A stretch of DNA of 64,000 nt from UBA1181 sp963626555. GTDB taxonomy: Bacteria > Bacteroidota > Bacteroidia > Bacteroidales > Paludibacteraceae. The stretch spans positions 53,999 to 117,998 of the forward strand of contig CAVFXQ010000003.1 of the NCBI GenBank assembly GCA_963626555.1. The letters are read 5' to 3'. A program made the translations under genes and the position numbers. This document shows positions 51,855 to 60,759 of the stretch, piece after piece (position 1 is the stretch's first letter; each line of letters begins with the position of its first letter). The notes beneath the pieces were generated by a model. That model had not been told where the DNA came from. It did not search any database and was given only the letters and a program-made list of their open reading frames with translations.

Positions 51855-53474
51855 TTATCCTCTAAATAATCTTTCAAAAAATCCCATTTTGCCTCCGCGA
51901 GTACAAGCCGAACGATTCAGTATCAATCTAACCACATTTGAGGCAGGACGAGCATCAAACTTGCAATAATTCTGAAAACAAACATCTCCCAATGAGAATG
52001 CAATCTTTTCGACCTTTCCTCGGTTGATTTCATTGTCCTTACAAATCTGCTCTAACCCATTATAAAAACCACGATACTTATCTTCAATATACTTATTGAA
52101 AGTTTCCTTGTCCGCATTTTTCACTTTATCAGCCTTGGTAATCATAATGTAAACAGCGTCAGTATCTTTTTTGAAAATGCCTGTGTTTTTAATGTATGAT
52201 ACAGCACCGTCCAAATATGTTTTCTGTGGCAGACCTTCATATTTACGATCTTCCGCACCATACTCTATGACAAAAATGTGCATTTTTCGGTTGACGGATC
52301 GATTGTCGATGAGTACTCTGTTCATTGTGTCTAACATGACTCTTTCTTTTTCCGTCATTGTATCTCCAGCGTTTTCTTTATACATGCAGCGCATCAACTC
52401 TCCTGCCATGTCGATACAAGTTATGGGGTGAATCTTGTCGTCATTATCCACCAAATCGAAGCCCATTTCATAAAACGAATCCACAGCAGTACCTTCCATA
52501 AGTGCACCAACTTCACCATTTTGGAAAAGATTAATCAGTTTTGTCATATACCCATAACCTTGCGAATCAGTGTCAGGATCCATAGAATGGGCAACTGTAC
52601 CACTTGCTGCCACACTAAGGATTGCACCCAAGGCACAACTCTTTCCAGAAGAAGGGATGCCCCAAAAATATATTTCGGTTGACTGCTTGTGAATCCTATC
52701 CAATCTCTCAGGAGTTGAGAAACTTTGCGGTTCTTCCCCCTCATACATCTTTTGAATAAATTTCTTATCGATGTTAATGTCCAACAAATCCTCTGCCGAA
52801 ATAGTTCCTTGTTCAATAAGACGTTTTACGATACCTGCACTTAGCAAGTTGTGGTCTTCATCTATTTTATTTAGAAAGTCTTGTTTTGAGATTTTACCAT
52901 CACCGATGAAATTCGTAATAACCTTAATAATGTTGTTGTCCTTTTGTTCAACGGTGAGTTTCCGATTTGTTTGGAATTGATAAATGTTTTTTACCAAGGT
53001 TTCGGAGTCAAATCCCATAATTTCTTCAAGCGTCAATGTCTCAATAAGTTTTTTTGCCTCCTTCACAAACTCGCTGTTTGGGTATTCCTTGACAAAAGCC
53101 TTTAGTGCGACAGAGTCTTTCTTGTTTACAGCATTCCATGCGTTGGATGCAACCTCCGTAAGTTCGTTTTCTTGTTGTTCCTGCTCCAACTGTGCCTTGA
53201 GGGCGCGAACATTGGGACGGAATTGTCCGTTAGGAAATTCTCGAAGGTAACGGTTCGCCGCCTCTATCGTGTTCTCTTTCTGCACCTTTGCCCATTCTTC
53301 GGCATCACCACCTTTCAACTTTTGCTCTACCTCGCGACGCACTGCGGCAGAGAACTCGCCATCAGTGTCATTGCAAAGCTCGTCGAAAGTAACGATGCCG
53401 TTTCTTATGTGGGCAACTAGTTCATCGACCGAATATTGACCGACATTTTCCAATATAGTTTCTTTGCTCAGCAT
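51855..53474 (-). CDS. P-loop GTPase with N-terminal adaptor and YPN-type repeats (operon gene 6)
   Basis: 539 aa, cytoplasmic. Residues 1-53 form a module shared with gene 5. Two YPN-type helical repeats follow (R-E-F-P-N-G-Q-F at 79-85, K-E-Y-P-N-S-E-F at 129-136). A GTPase domain begins at 268: G1 G-I-P-S-S-G-K-S (272-279), G3 D-M-A-G (355-358), G4 T-K-A-D (447-450). This is a TRAFAC-like set; it is not a close match to any named GTPase I know. The C-terminus (G-F-F-E-R-L-F-R-G) looks like a short amphipathic or membrane-contact helix. It starts 2 bp after gene 5. GTP hydrolysis is inferred from motifs. Confidence 0.75.
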   Translation of the reverse strand: MLSKETILENVGQYSVDELVAHIRNGIVTFDELCNDTDGEFSAAVRREVEQKLKGGDAEEWAKVQKENTIEAANRYLREFPNGQFRPNVRALKAQLEQEQQENELTEVASNAWNAVNKKDSVALKAFVKEYPNSEFVKEAKKLIETLTLEEIMGFDSETLVKNIYQFQTNRKLTVEQKDNNIIKVITNFIGDGKISKQDFLNKIDEDHNLLSAGIVKRLIEQGTISAEDLLDINIDKKFIQKMYEGEEPQSFSTPERLDRIHKQSTEIYFWGIPSSGKSCALGAILSVAASGTVAHSMDPDTDSQGYGYMTKLINLFQNGEVGALMEGTAVDSFYEMGFDLVDNDDKIHPITCIDMAGELMRCMYKENAGDTMTEKERVMLDTMNRVLIDNRSVNRKMHIFVIEYGAEDRKYEGLPQKTYLDGAVSYIKNTGIFKKDTDAVYIMITKADKVKNADKETFNKYIEDKYRGFYNGLEQICKDNEINRGKVEKIAFSLGDVCFQNYCKFDARPASNVVRLILNRSACTRGGKMGFFERLFRG

Positions 53475-53476
53475 AT

Positions 53477-54115
53477 TTATTTATTATTTGGATTATCACC
53501 ATATTTATTTCTTCCAGGCTCTCCCTTACCGAAGAGGAGAACAAAACCGTAGAATGGAATTAGCTGCCACCATCCACTATGGCCTCGATCGTGGCATCTT
53601 TTGCAACGTTGCGCCCAGATTATCCATTGCATAGGTATAAGTGTAAGTAGGATAAATAAATATCCCGCAGGTACGCCAGTTTTGATGAAACCAGTGGTTA
53701 ATATATTCCAAAAGAAGACAAGTATCACTGTTCCAACATAACTGCCTCGACCGATTCGTCCCTTAAAGGAGAATAAACCATGTGACTCTTCTTCACCTGC
53801 TGAATCGTCTTCTGTTTGAGTAGGTTGAGAACTTGCGTTATCTGACGTAATCGCAGAATCGCTGTCATTCTCTGTAAGGAAATCCTCTGGTTCTGACACC
53901 TCCATAGTAGAAGAGACTTCTTGGTTATTGTAAGAAGAGGCAGGAATAGGGGAGTCTAAGATTTCTTTAACTCTATGCTTCAATAAGGGAGTAAACGCAC
54001 CCTCAGTTTCCTTGCTTAGTTCGTACAAAGAAACCTCACCTGCCCTTACAGCTTCTGCAATTTCTTCAGGACTGTAATCTTGTATGTTTTTCAGTAATTG
54101 TTTTTTCTTAACCAT
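53477..54115 (-). CDS. DUF805 membrane protein with N-terminal adaptor module (operon gene 5)
   Basis: 212 aa. Residues 1-53 (K-N-I-Q-D-Y-S-P-E-E-I...R-A-G-E-V-S-L-Y-E-L...) align without gaps to the start of the GTPase encoded next. A Ser/Asp/Glu-rich linker (55-112) leads to a DUF805 domain with F-S-F-K-G-R-I-G-R-G-S-Y, three or four membrane helices, R-C-K-R-C-H-D-R-G-H-S-G-W-W and G-E-P-G-R-N-K-Y-G. DUF805 proteins are inner-membrane proteins of unknown function. The adaptor suggests that membrane protein and GTPase dock to the same partner. Confidence 0.85.
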   Translation of the reverse strand: MVKKKQLLKNIQDYSPEEIAEAVRAGEVSLYELSKETEGAFTPLLKHRVKEILDSPIPASSYNNQEVSSTMEVSEPEDFLTENDSDSAITSDNASSQPTQTEDDSAGEEESHGLFSFKGRIGRGSYVGTVILVFFWNILTTGFIKTGVPAGYLFILLTLIPMQWIIWAQRCKRCHDRGHSGWWQLIPFYGFVLLFGKGEPGRNKYGDNPNNK

Positions 54116-54127
54116 ATTCTTTATTGT

Positions 54128-55216
54128 TTAGAATGTTCCACTATAGATATCGTTGTTAGAACCACTTTGCTCTTCACCTTGACTGTCATCTTTATGTTTC
54201 TTTGCAGGTTTAAGATCAGAACTTCGTTTAAGAAATGGTATTAATGAGTAATATCCGTTAGTTTTGGTATATCTCTCTTGTAGGTAGTAGGGGAAGAGCA
54301 AAAACAGGAAGAGAATTATCCCTGTCCAAACAGTGTTTGCTTTTATCCCTGAAGGTTGTTTGTAGGAGTCTTGTAGCTTCTTGAGTTCCGCTTTTACTGC
54401 GCCACATGACGAATTATCCGCATCAAATGCCGTAGTGTTTTGAGGTTCATTGCTCAAGATGGGAGTTGAAACTTCCACAAGTTTTGTGTTCCAACTATCA
54501 ATGGCATCGGAGATGTTTTTGATGTTCCCAATTAAAAAGACATTCCAAATGGAGGCTTCCTGGTTAGCACTTTCAATCCAATCCAAGGCTGATTTTTCTA
54601 AATCTATGGTGTTCTGCGACTTCAACTGAAGTTGTAGTGTTTCAAGGAAAATCTGTTTCATAGTTGCGTCATTGGTGCCAGTGAACCCCAACTTGCTGTA
54701 AGTCTCTGAGGCCTGTGAGGTCGCTTCCTCATCAGTTTGCTCTTCAACGGATTTGTCAAAGTTGTCAATGGCCTGTTGTAAAGAATTGTCATACGATGAG
54801 ATTCTTTCGTCTGCATACTGGTCATAGTCATCGAACATTTGTTTTGATTTTGCGATTGTTGAAGAAAAACTTTGCTCAATGTTTTTCCTTTCGCTGAAGA
54901 CCGTCCAAAAATGGTTGTAAGGAATCATTGCCCAAATAAAAACAAATGGACACAAACAAATCAAAATTCTCTCTATGACAATTGCTCTGTCAAAATTTTT
55001 GTCTGCACTTTTACATATTTGTGCGCCTATAAAAGTCATTAAAAGCACAATGTCGATAATGGCGACTTTGAAAAGGGCAGAACTGAAATTTCCACCGTTT
55101 TCGTAACAACTTCCCATAAAAACGATTATGCTTATGAATATCAATGCGATGATTGCGACGATATGTCCCCAAGAAAATTTAAGGGTTTTATTCCACGAAT
55201 AAGTATTTTCTGACAT
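54128..55216 (-). CDS. Four-helix membrane protein with large soluble loop (operon gene 4)
   Basis: 362 aa. Membrane helices at about 18-35, 49-66, 82-100 and 295-313. The loop 105-290 is helical and rich in Ser/Asp/Gln (E-R-K-N-I-E-Q-S-F, D-Y-D-Q-Y-A-D-E-R-I), and would face the periplasm if the N-terminus is inside. The C-terminal 50 residues are hydrophilic (K-P-A-K-K-H-K-D-D-S-Q-G-E-E). No family recognised. It starts 5 bp after the subtilase. Confidence 0.65.
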   Translation of the reverse strand: MSENTYSWNKTLKFSWGHIVAIIALIFISIIVFMGSCYENGGNFSSALFKVAIIDIVLLMTFIGAQICKSADKNFDRAIVIERILICLCPFVFIWAMIPYNHFWTVFSERKNIEQSFSSTIAKSKQMFDDYDQYADERISSYDNSLQQAIDNFDKSVEEQTDEEATSQASETYSKLGFTGTNDATMKQIFLETLQLQLKSQNTIDLEKSALDWIESANQEASIWNVFLIGNIKNISDAIDSWNTKLVEVSTPILSNEPQNTTAFDADNSSCGAVKAELKKLQDSYKQPSGIKANTVWTGIILFLFLLFPYYLQERYTKTNGYYSLIPFLKRSSDLKPAKKHKDDSQGEEQSGSNNDIYSGTF

Positions 55217-55221
55217 GGCTA

Positions 55222-57918
55222 CTAATTTTTTGGCAATAATTTTTCTAATTCTTTTATTTTCTCCTTATGTTCTTTTATTTCCTTTCGAATCTCGTCATAA
55301 TCAGTATCACTGATATTTGACTGAGGCTCTTTCTCTACGATTGGTCTTGAATAATCATCACTTCCCCCCTTCCCATTTGGTACGGGCGGCATTGTGCGTT
55401 TAGAGGGTGTGCTAAAGTCGCCTCTCTTCACACACGCAAGGGCTTCGTCAACGAGTACCATAGGAGGAATGTTCCCATATACATCTGAACCTGATTTGTA
55501 TAACACATTTTTGGCTTGTTCAACGGTCAAATCTTTTTTGATAGATTTCATAAGTGCGATGGTCCCCGTTATGATAGGTGCTGCCATACTCGTTCCGTCA
55601 AAAGAAGAAAAACTGCTTTTCGGGAATGAACTGTAGATGTCATTCCCAGGTGCAGAAATGTCCGAACATTCGCCATAATTGGTAAAATCTGTTTGATAGA
55701 GATTCTTGTCGACAGCAGTGACAGTTATAGATGATGTGCTTCTGTTTTCTGGAGGTATGCTTGACAGAATATTGTCGTTTCCTGCTGCAAACACCAATAT
55801 GCTATTCTTCTTTGTCGCAAGAACTGATACTCTGTTCCAAAGTTTCTCAAGATTTTTGAAACGTTGCTCTGCAATCTCTTCTTGTTGCTCTTCGGGCAAT
55901 GAGTTTAAACCGCTAAAATGCGGACCAACAGACAAGTTTACAACATCTGCATCGTGATGAATGGCGTACATCGTTCCCGAAACAAGTGCAGAAAGAGGAC
56001 AACGGTTATTGTCAAACACTTGTATGGGAATCAAGACGCAATTGGGTGCAACACCAGAAGCCCCATTGTCATAATAATCTGCACAACCCACGGCAAGTCC
56101 TGCAACATGCGTCCCATGTCCAGACCCTTGACTCAGTTTGTTGTTTTGGGTGAACACATTGTAGGCATCCTCTATCCGACCACTGAACATTGGGTGACCG
56201 ATTTCTATCCCGTCATCTACGATAGCAACTCTAATTTCAGGTGAACCTTTTGTCGTTTTCCATCCTTGTTGTAAACGAATTGCTTTCAAGTGCCAACCTG
56301 GATTCTCGGAAGGTCCACTCTCGTGTCCATTAATTTCATAAATCTCCTCATCAAACACTAAGAACCTTTGATTAGGAATCTTAGCGTTGAGACTTTCCCT
56401 TATGTCATCGCGTTCATCTTCAGGAACTTGGATTGTTAGGGATTTTACCTCTTTGTCAAATCCAATGATTGAGTATTCGTTATCTGGATAGACTCTTTTG
56501 AACTCTTGTGCTAATGCATCTATATCGCCGTCTTCCTCCTCCATAAACAAGAATAGACGATTTCCAATCACATCGGGTGTGCCTGGACGACGAACAATAG
56601 GTACGTCTTCACCTCCGTCGTCAATGATGGGTGCAACTATACCATCCGAATTTGGAAGCTTTCCGTCATCACCTGTAACTGGTTGAATCGTTCCATTGTC
56701 CTCAACAACCCGGCCATTAGGTGCTTTGACAGAATCAATGAGTCCTACTTCATCATTGCTTAGGATATGATCACATCCTACACAAGAGCGAAGGAAGAAA
56801 GATAACAGCCCAAGTATTAAAAGGAAGGTTAATAGCCATAACAGCCATTTCAGACACCCTTTTCCAGTTAGCCAAGTCCAAAACCTTTGATACCAAGGGA
56901 GTGGCTCATATTGTGCGACAAAGTTTTTGTCTCCGTCTATAAGCATATTGAGTGGTTCTACATTCCATCCTTTGAACGTATATCCTGGCTTTACGTTTAC
57001 TTTTGGAATGTCTGAATCTGTCAATGTTGAGTTCTCTATTCTGTAGAATGTGTCTTGACCTTCAATTGTTCCATGCTTACCAGCATCAAAAGAGCATCTA
57101 TAATACTCTGGCTCTTTCTGTTCTGGTTCATAGAGTTTCTCAGGGGCATCCTCTTTTTGCTCCACTGGCTCTTCTGATTCAATGGGAGGTGCAGGTTGTT
57201 CTACTTTGCTTACATCTTCTTTGTAGGTTGCCACAAAGCTCAAATCCGAATCTACGACCATTCCTAATGGTGAGGGCGACCATTCTTCGAATATCCATCC
57301 CTCGTCGGCACAAACGGAAGGAAAATCTCTTTGGGAAAGTATAAAGCCCTCAGAACGTAACATAGATTTATTAATGGCAGACACAAGATGACCATGATTT
57401 CCTGCATCAAACTTAATCTTGAACTTGCTGCTGAAATCGTATTCGTGAATCACAGAACCTACAACTTTGTGAATGCGAGTGTCTGGCGTCATACCCCATG
57501 CCACTACATATACCTTGTCGTCAGTGCAATAAATATGTTCGTCGTATATGTATCGAATTGCGCCAGCAAGAGTCATTAATTCCTCCCCATCGCACGCTTG
57601 GATAGCATTTCGAAATGCCTGAATGGTAGCGTCTTTAATCCCTTGGTATTTAGCCAATTCCGCACCCCCAAGACTTGTATATTTTCGAGGAGTTTCATTC
57701 CAACTATTGATATGCCAGCAGATTTGATCTTCCTCTTCTATATATTGAGGTGCCGCCAAGAAGTGCTGAAATTCGGGTGCGACAACCTTTTTGACAACGC
57801 TCAGCACGCTATCAAACCTTTTGTACAGAGGGTCATGACCTAAACCTTGAAAATCGGTAAAGTCTGAGACCTCAGTATAACATAGTTTTTGTTTCCCTTT
57901 GTATGTATATCCTTCCAT
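55222..57918 (-). CDS. Membrane-anchored subtilisin-family (S8) protease with InlB-type repeats (operon gene 3)
   Basis: 898 aa. Residues 1-160 are an unrecognised domain (H-I-N-S-W-N-E-T-P-R-K-Y, Y-V-V-A-W-G-M-T-P-D-T-R). Two Listeria-Bacteroides InlB B-type repeats follow at about 165-233 and 273-338, each ending G-W-x-x-x-P-L-x-M with D-x-x-F-V-A-x-Y. A membrane helix lies at 357-377 with basic residues before it, so the N-terminus is likely cytoplasmic. The subtilase domain (about 560-830) is complete: D568 in A-I-V-D-D-G-I, H601 in G-H-G-T-H-V-A-G, N714 in A-A-G-N-D, S777 in F-D-G-T-S-M-A-A-P. Gene 4 begins 5 bp downstream. Substrate unknown. Confidence 0.85.
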   Translation of the reverse strand: MEGYTYKGKQKLCYTEVSDFTDFQGLGHDPLYKRFDSVLSVVKKVVAPEFQHFLAAPQYIEEEDQICWHINSWNETPRKYTSLGGAELAKYQGIKDATIQAFRNAIQACDGEELMTLAGAIRYIYDEHIYCTDDKVYVVAWGMTPDTRIHKVVGSVIHEYDFSSKFKIKFDAGNHGHLVSAINKSMLRSEGFILSQRDFPSVCADEGWIFEEWSPSPLGMVVDSDLSFVATYKEDVSKVEQPAPPIESEEPVEQKEDAPEKLYEPEQKEPEYYRCSFDAGKHGTIEGQDTFYRIENSTLTDSDIPKVNVKPGYTFKGWNVEPLNMLIDGDKNFVAQYEPLPWYQRFWTWLTGKGCLKWLLWLLTFLLILGLLSFFLRSCVGCDHILSNDEVGLIDSVKAPNGRVVEDNGTIQPVTGDDGKLPNSDGIVAPIIDDGGEDVPIVRRPGTPDVIGNRLFLFMEEEDGDIDALAQEFKRVYPDNEYSIIGFDKEVKSLTIQVPEDERDDIRESLNAKIPNQRFLVFDEEIYEINGHESGPSENPGWHLKAIRLQQGWKTTKGSPEIRVAIVDDGIEIGHPMFSGRIEDAYNVFTQNNKLSQGSGHGTHVAGLAVGCADYYDNGASGVAPNCVLIPIQVFDNNRCPLSALVSGTMYAIHHDADVVNLSVGPHFSGLNSLPEEQQEEIAEQRFKNLEKLWNRVSVLATKKNSILVFAAGNDNILSSIPPENRSTSSITVTAVDKNLYQTDFTNYGECSDISAPGNDIYSSFPKSSFSSFDGTSMAAPIITGTIALMKSIKKDLTVEQAKNVLYKSGSDVYGNIPPMVLVDEALACVKRGDFSTPSKRTMPPVPNGKGGSDDYSRPIVEKEPQSNISDTDYDEIRKEIKEHKEKIKELEKLLPKN

Positions 57919-57936
57919 AATCTGTATCCTATAATC

Positions 57937-60747
57937 TTAAAACTTATAAAGAAGCTCGCATTCGTCTATCAGCGATTTGACTCTTGCGTTCTCTTCGGGA
58001 TCAACATGCGAAATGTCGCTTGCGTAGAGCAATCCTATAGTTACAAGGTTTTCCCAACGTTGAAAATTATCCCACAGAGGGAGCTTCATCAGTGTGTCTA
58101 TACTGACATTGTCAATGTCTGTGGCATCGTCAAAAGCAGCAAGAGTCGTAAGTAATGACTGTGGTTTGCGCTGGGTTGCCCATGCTGAAGAATCTAAATT
58201 GACACTGATATGACATTTATTCGCCTTGGCTCTGATGGCATCTATATCACTGTCTTTCATGAAATTTCGTCCTACAGAACTAACGAAGTTGTTGAGTGTT
58301 AGTGAAGTATAGTCCGCAATTGCATTGGGTTGCTCATTAATGCTGAACACCTTACAGTATCTAGCAATTCTTTCTTCTATGACATCCTTTACATCCAATT
58401 TCTTTAGCAATGAAGTTAACATAAAGACAACCTCATCTGAATGAGGAAGCACAACCTCCAACTGCTTTACTTGCTGATGAAGATAGTCATACCAATACTC
58501 AATAATATGCTTGGTAACCACCCCTGCAACGGTTGTCAATGTTTTGGTTTCCGCAGAAATAACCTCTTCTACTGAACATCCTTTTTTCTTAAGGTCTTCT
58601 TCTATATGTTTAATGTCGCAATCGTAGTAATCACATAATTTTTGGATATTGACCTGGTTGTCATCGGCAACATCAATTCCAACAATCTTGCGCACGAAAT
58701 TGATCATAGTGAAGTCCTTCGGTTCTTCTGTGTGGCAGATGATGATGTCGTATGCAATATTTCGCAAATCTTCAACGGGAATCATTAGCGAGTCAATGAT
58801 TCTACCAAAAATCTCTGGTTGCTGACCAACAGAAAATGTCAAGGAACGTTTAATGTCACTAGCTATTTGTTTCGCTTTTACATTTTTTGCCTCGTTGTCA
58901 TCGGGTTCAAAATAGACAGACAACGCTCTATTCATTTCTTGTTTTATCTTTTGCAATCCCATCAAGTATTTTTGTCGTCTTGCACCGTCAAGATAAGCCG
59001 AAATAGAATCCAAATTGCGAATGATGGCTTTAGAACCATCATTGTTTATCGTTGCGACATCATCCCATGTCTGAATAGGGTTTGCGAAGTGCTTCTTGAC
59101 AAAATCGTTCCGTAGGAAACTATCCTTTAAATCATCAAAATATTCAGGATAGTCCGTGAAATGGTGAATTGATTTCTCTTCTGATTTTTGCTCACCATCA
59201 CTGTAACCATCAAAAACATTATTTTTACCAGACCAGTAGAAGTCTCTCAAAGGATAAATATTTTGGAATGGGGTGGTGTGGAATTTATCGCTACCAATAG
59301 ACCATTCGTCAAGCCAACGATTAGGTTTGATGATTTCAGGGAACACTGTGTCAAATCGATTCCAGTGAGAAGACAATCTGTCTTTGTTGGTTGTACTATC
59401 CGTTTTTGTACGCTCCAGATCTATGTTGAACTTTGTGGCAATAAAAAACAAAGGGGCAATCCCATTCGTATTTACCAACATCTTTGCACGATCTTCTGGA
59501 GTAACACCGATATTGTTTTCTATCCAGTTATTCACGGTATCGCCAATCGTTGCTTCTGCCTTTTGATTGTTGTGGTGGCAAAACAAAACACTGCTAATTT
59601 TCAAAGATCGCGAATATTTATTGAACAGGTATGCAACCTTTCCTCTTCGCAATACCTTTGGCAGTACTGTGTGTATATCTGCCTCTTTAAATTTTTCTCT
59701 GGATCTTGCGCCTGGAAAATCGAGCAGATCGATCTTTTCCAAAAATTTCCTTTCTTTTGCTAATGAAGCGGGAATTTCAAAGGTTAGTTCCGCTATAAGC
59801 GCAGATAGGTTTCCTTTATTGAAATCGTGTGCAATCACATTTCCTTTTACATCATACACATTTGTATAAATAATGTCATTGCCAGTATCCGCTTTTATTC
59901 CACACACTGTGTCAAGCCAGTCTATCTTCAACAATGTTCCTTTCTCTCTAAGAACGGCATCAAATGGCACATACACTTCTGTGTTGAAATCCAATTTTTT
60001 GTATTCTTGGATCAACACACTAAAAAGATGACTGATCTCTGTATTTCTATTCCAAAGAAGACTGAAAATATCAACCCATTTGTCGTATGTAACATACTGA
60101 ATAACAGGGGAAACAATCTTGTAAAAATTTGACTGAATAATACCTGATGCAGCATTGCCTATAACATCACGGATGTATTCATGGATATCTTTGATGTCAT
60201 CTTCTGCAATTTTACTATGTTGTACGACACGGGCATTCCACAGACCGCTCATTTGCTCCAAATAGTTGTTGATTTCATCATATTTCAAAACATTGTCTGG
60301 ATTAATCTTGATGTCGTTATAGTAGGAGTCGGTTAACAACAGAATAATATCAACAACTGAAAGATTACGGACTTTGACATAGTCCTTCATTGGATTTCCA
60401 TCTTTTTGTAGTGTAAATCTTGTGATGACTCCCGTTGACTCCACTTGGGCGTTATTTCCTCCGCTGGGGTTTATGTCGTCAATAAAGCTATACGATTTGC
60501 CTGCGTTTGTTATTACGAACGGTTCGTTAGGAGATGATAACAAACTACTCATCAAATAGGATTTCCCTACCTGACTCTCTCCGTATGCCGCAGCAGAACA
60601 ATTCTCATCAAGTGCATTGTAAATCCTTTTTAGTTTGCGTCGAAATTCCTTGAAAACATCGTATGGGAAAGAATCCTTCTTATACTCTTTCGCCCACTGG
60701 ATGCTCTTTCCAACCAATTCTATATGCTGTTTTATGTCTGCTATCAT
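57937..60747 (-). CDS. SrfC-like large GTPase (putative virulence factor family; operon gene 2)
   Basis: 936 aa, no signal or membrane helix. G1 Y-G-E-S-Q-V-G-K-S (55-63) and G3 L-L-D-F-P-G-A-R-S-R (341-350); a long helical region follows, as in dynamin-type large GTPases. The overall pattern, with K-x-x-Y-N-A-L before the P-loop and D-F-P-G then C-H-H-N downstream, fits SrfC (PF10139), named from a Salmonella SsrB-regulated locus. It lies 12 bp after the SrfB-like gene. Family assignment is from motif pattern and adjacency to SrfB. SrfA was not recognised among the ten operon genes. Confidence 0.78.
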   Translation of the reverse strand: MIADIKQHIELVGKSIQWAKEYKKDSFPYDVFKEFRRKLKRIYNALDENCSAAAYGESQVGKSYLMSSLLSSPNEPFVITNAGKSYSFIDDINPSGGNNAQVESTGVITRFTLQKDGNPMKDYVKVRNLSVVDIILLLTDSYYNDIKINPDNVLKYDEINNYLEQMSGLWNARVVQHSKIAEDDIKDIHEYIRDVIGNAASGIIQSNFYKIVSPVIQYVTYDKWVDIFSLLWNRNTEISHLFSVLIQEYKKLDFNTEVYVPFDAVLREKGTLLKIDWLDTVCGIKADTGNDIIYTNVYDVKGNVIAHDFNKGNLSALIAELTFEIPASLAKERKFLEKIDLLDFPGARSREKFKEADIHTVLPKVLRRGKVAYLFNKYSRSLKISSVLFCHHNNQKAEATIGDTVNNWIENNIGVTPEDRAKMLVNTNGIAPLFFIATKFNIDLERTKTDSTTNKDRLSSHWNRFDTVFPEIIKPNRWLDEWSIGSDKFHTTPFQNIYPLRDFYWSGKNNVFDGYSDGEQKSEEKSIHHFTDYPEYFDDLKDSFLRNDFVKKHFANPIQTWDDVATINNDGSKAIIRNLDSISAYLDGARRQKYLMGLQKIKQEMNRALSVYFEPDDNEAKNVKAKQIASDIKRSLTFSVGQQPEIFGRIIDSLMIPVEDLRNIAYDIIICHTEEPKDFTMINFVRKIVGIDVADDNQVNIQKLCDYYDCDIKHIEEDLKKKGCSVEEVISAETKTLTTVAGVVTKHIIEYWYDYLHQQVKQLEVVLPHSDEVVFMLTSLLKKLDVKDVIEERIARYCKVFSINEQPNAIADYTSLTLNNFVSSVGRNFMKDSDIDAIRAKANKCHISVNLDSSAWATQRKPQSLLTTLAAFDDATDIDNVSIDTLMKLPLWDNFQRWENLVTIGLLYASDISHVDPEENARVKSLIDECELLYKF

Positions 60748-60759
60748 ATTCTTGAAAGA

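Noticed and set aside
59188..59763. Plus-strand open frame of 191 codons opposite the SrfC-like gene
   Set aside because: It overlaps a conserved coding region on the other strand, has no promoter or ribosome-binding site, and its composition (rich in Cys, Phe and Ile) is that of reverse-frame sequence.
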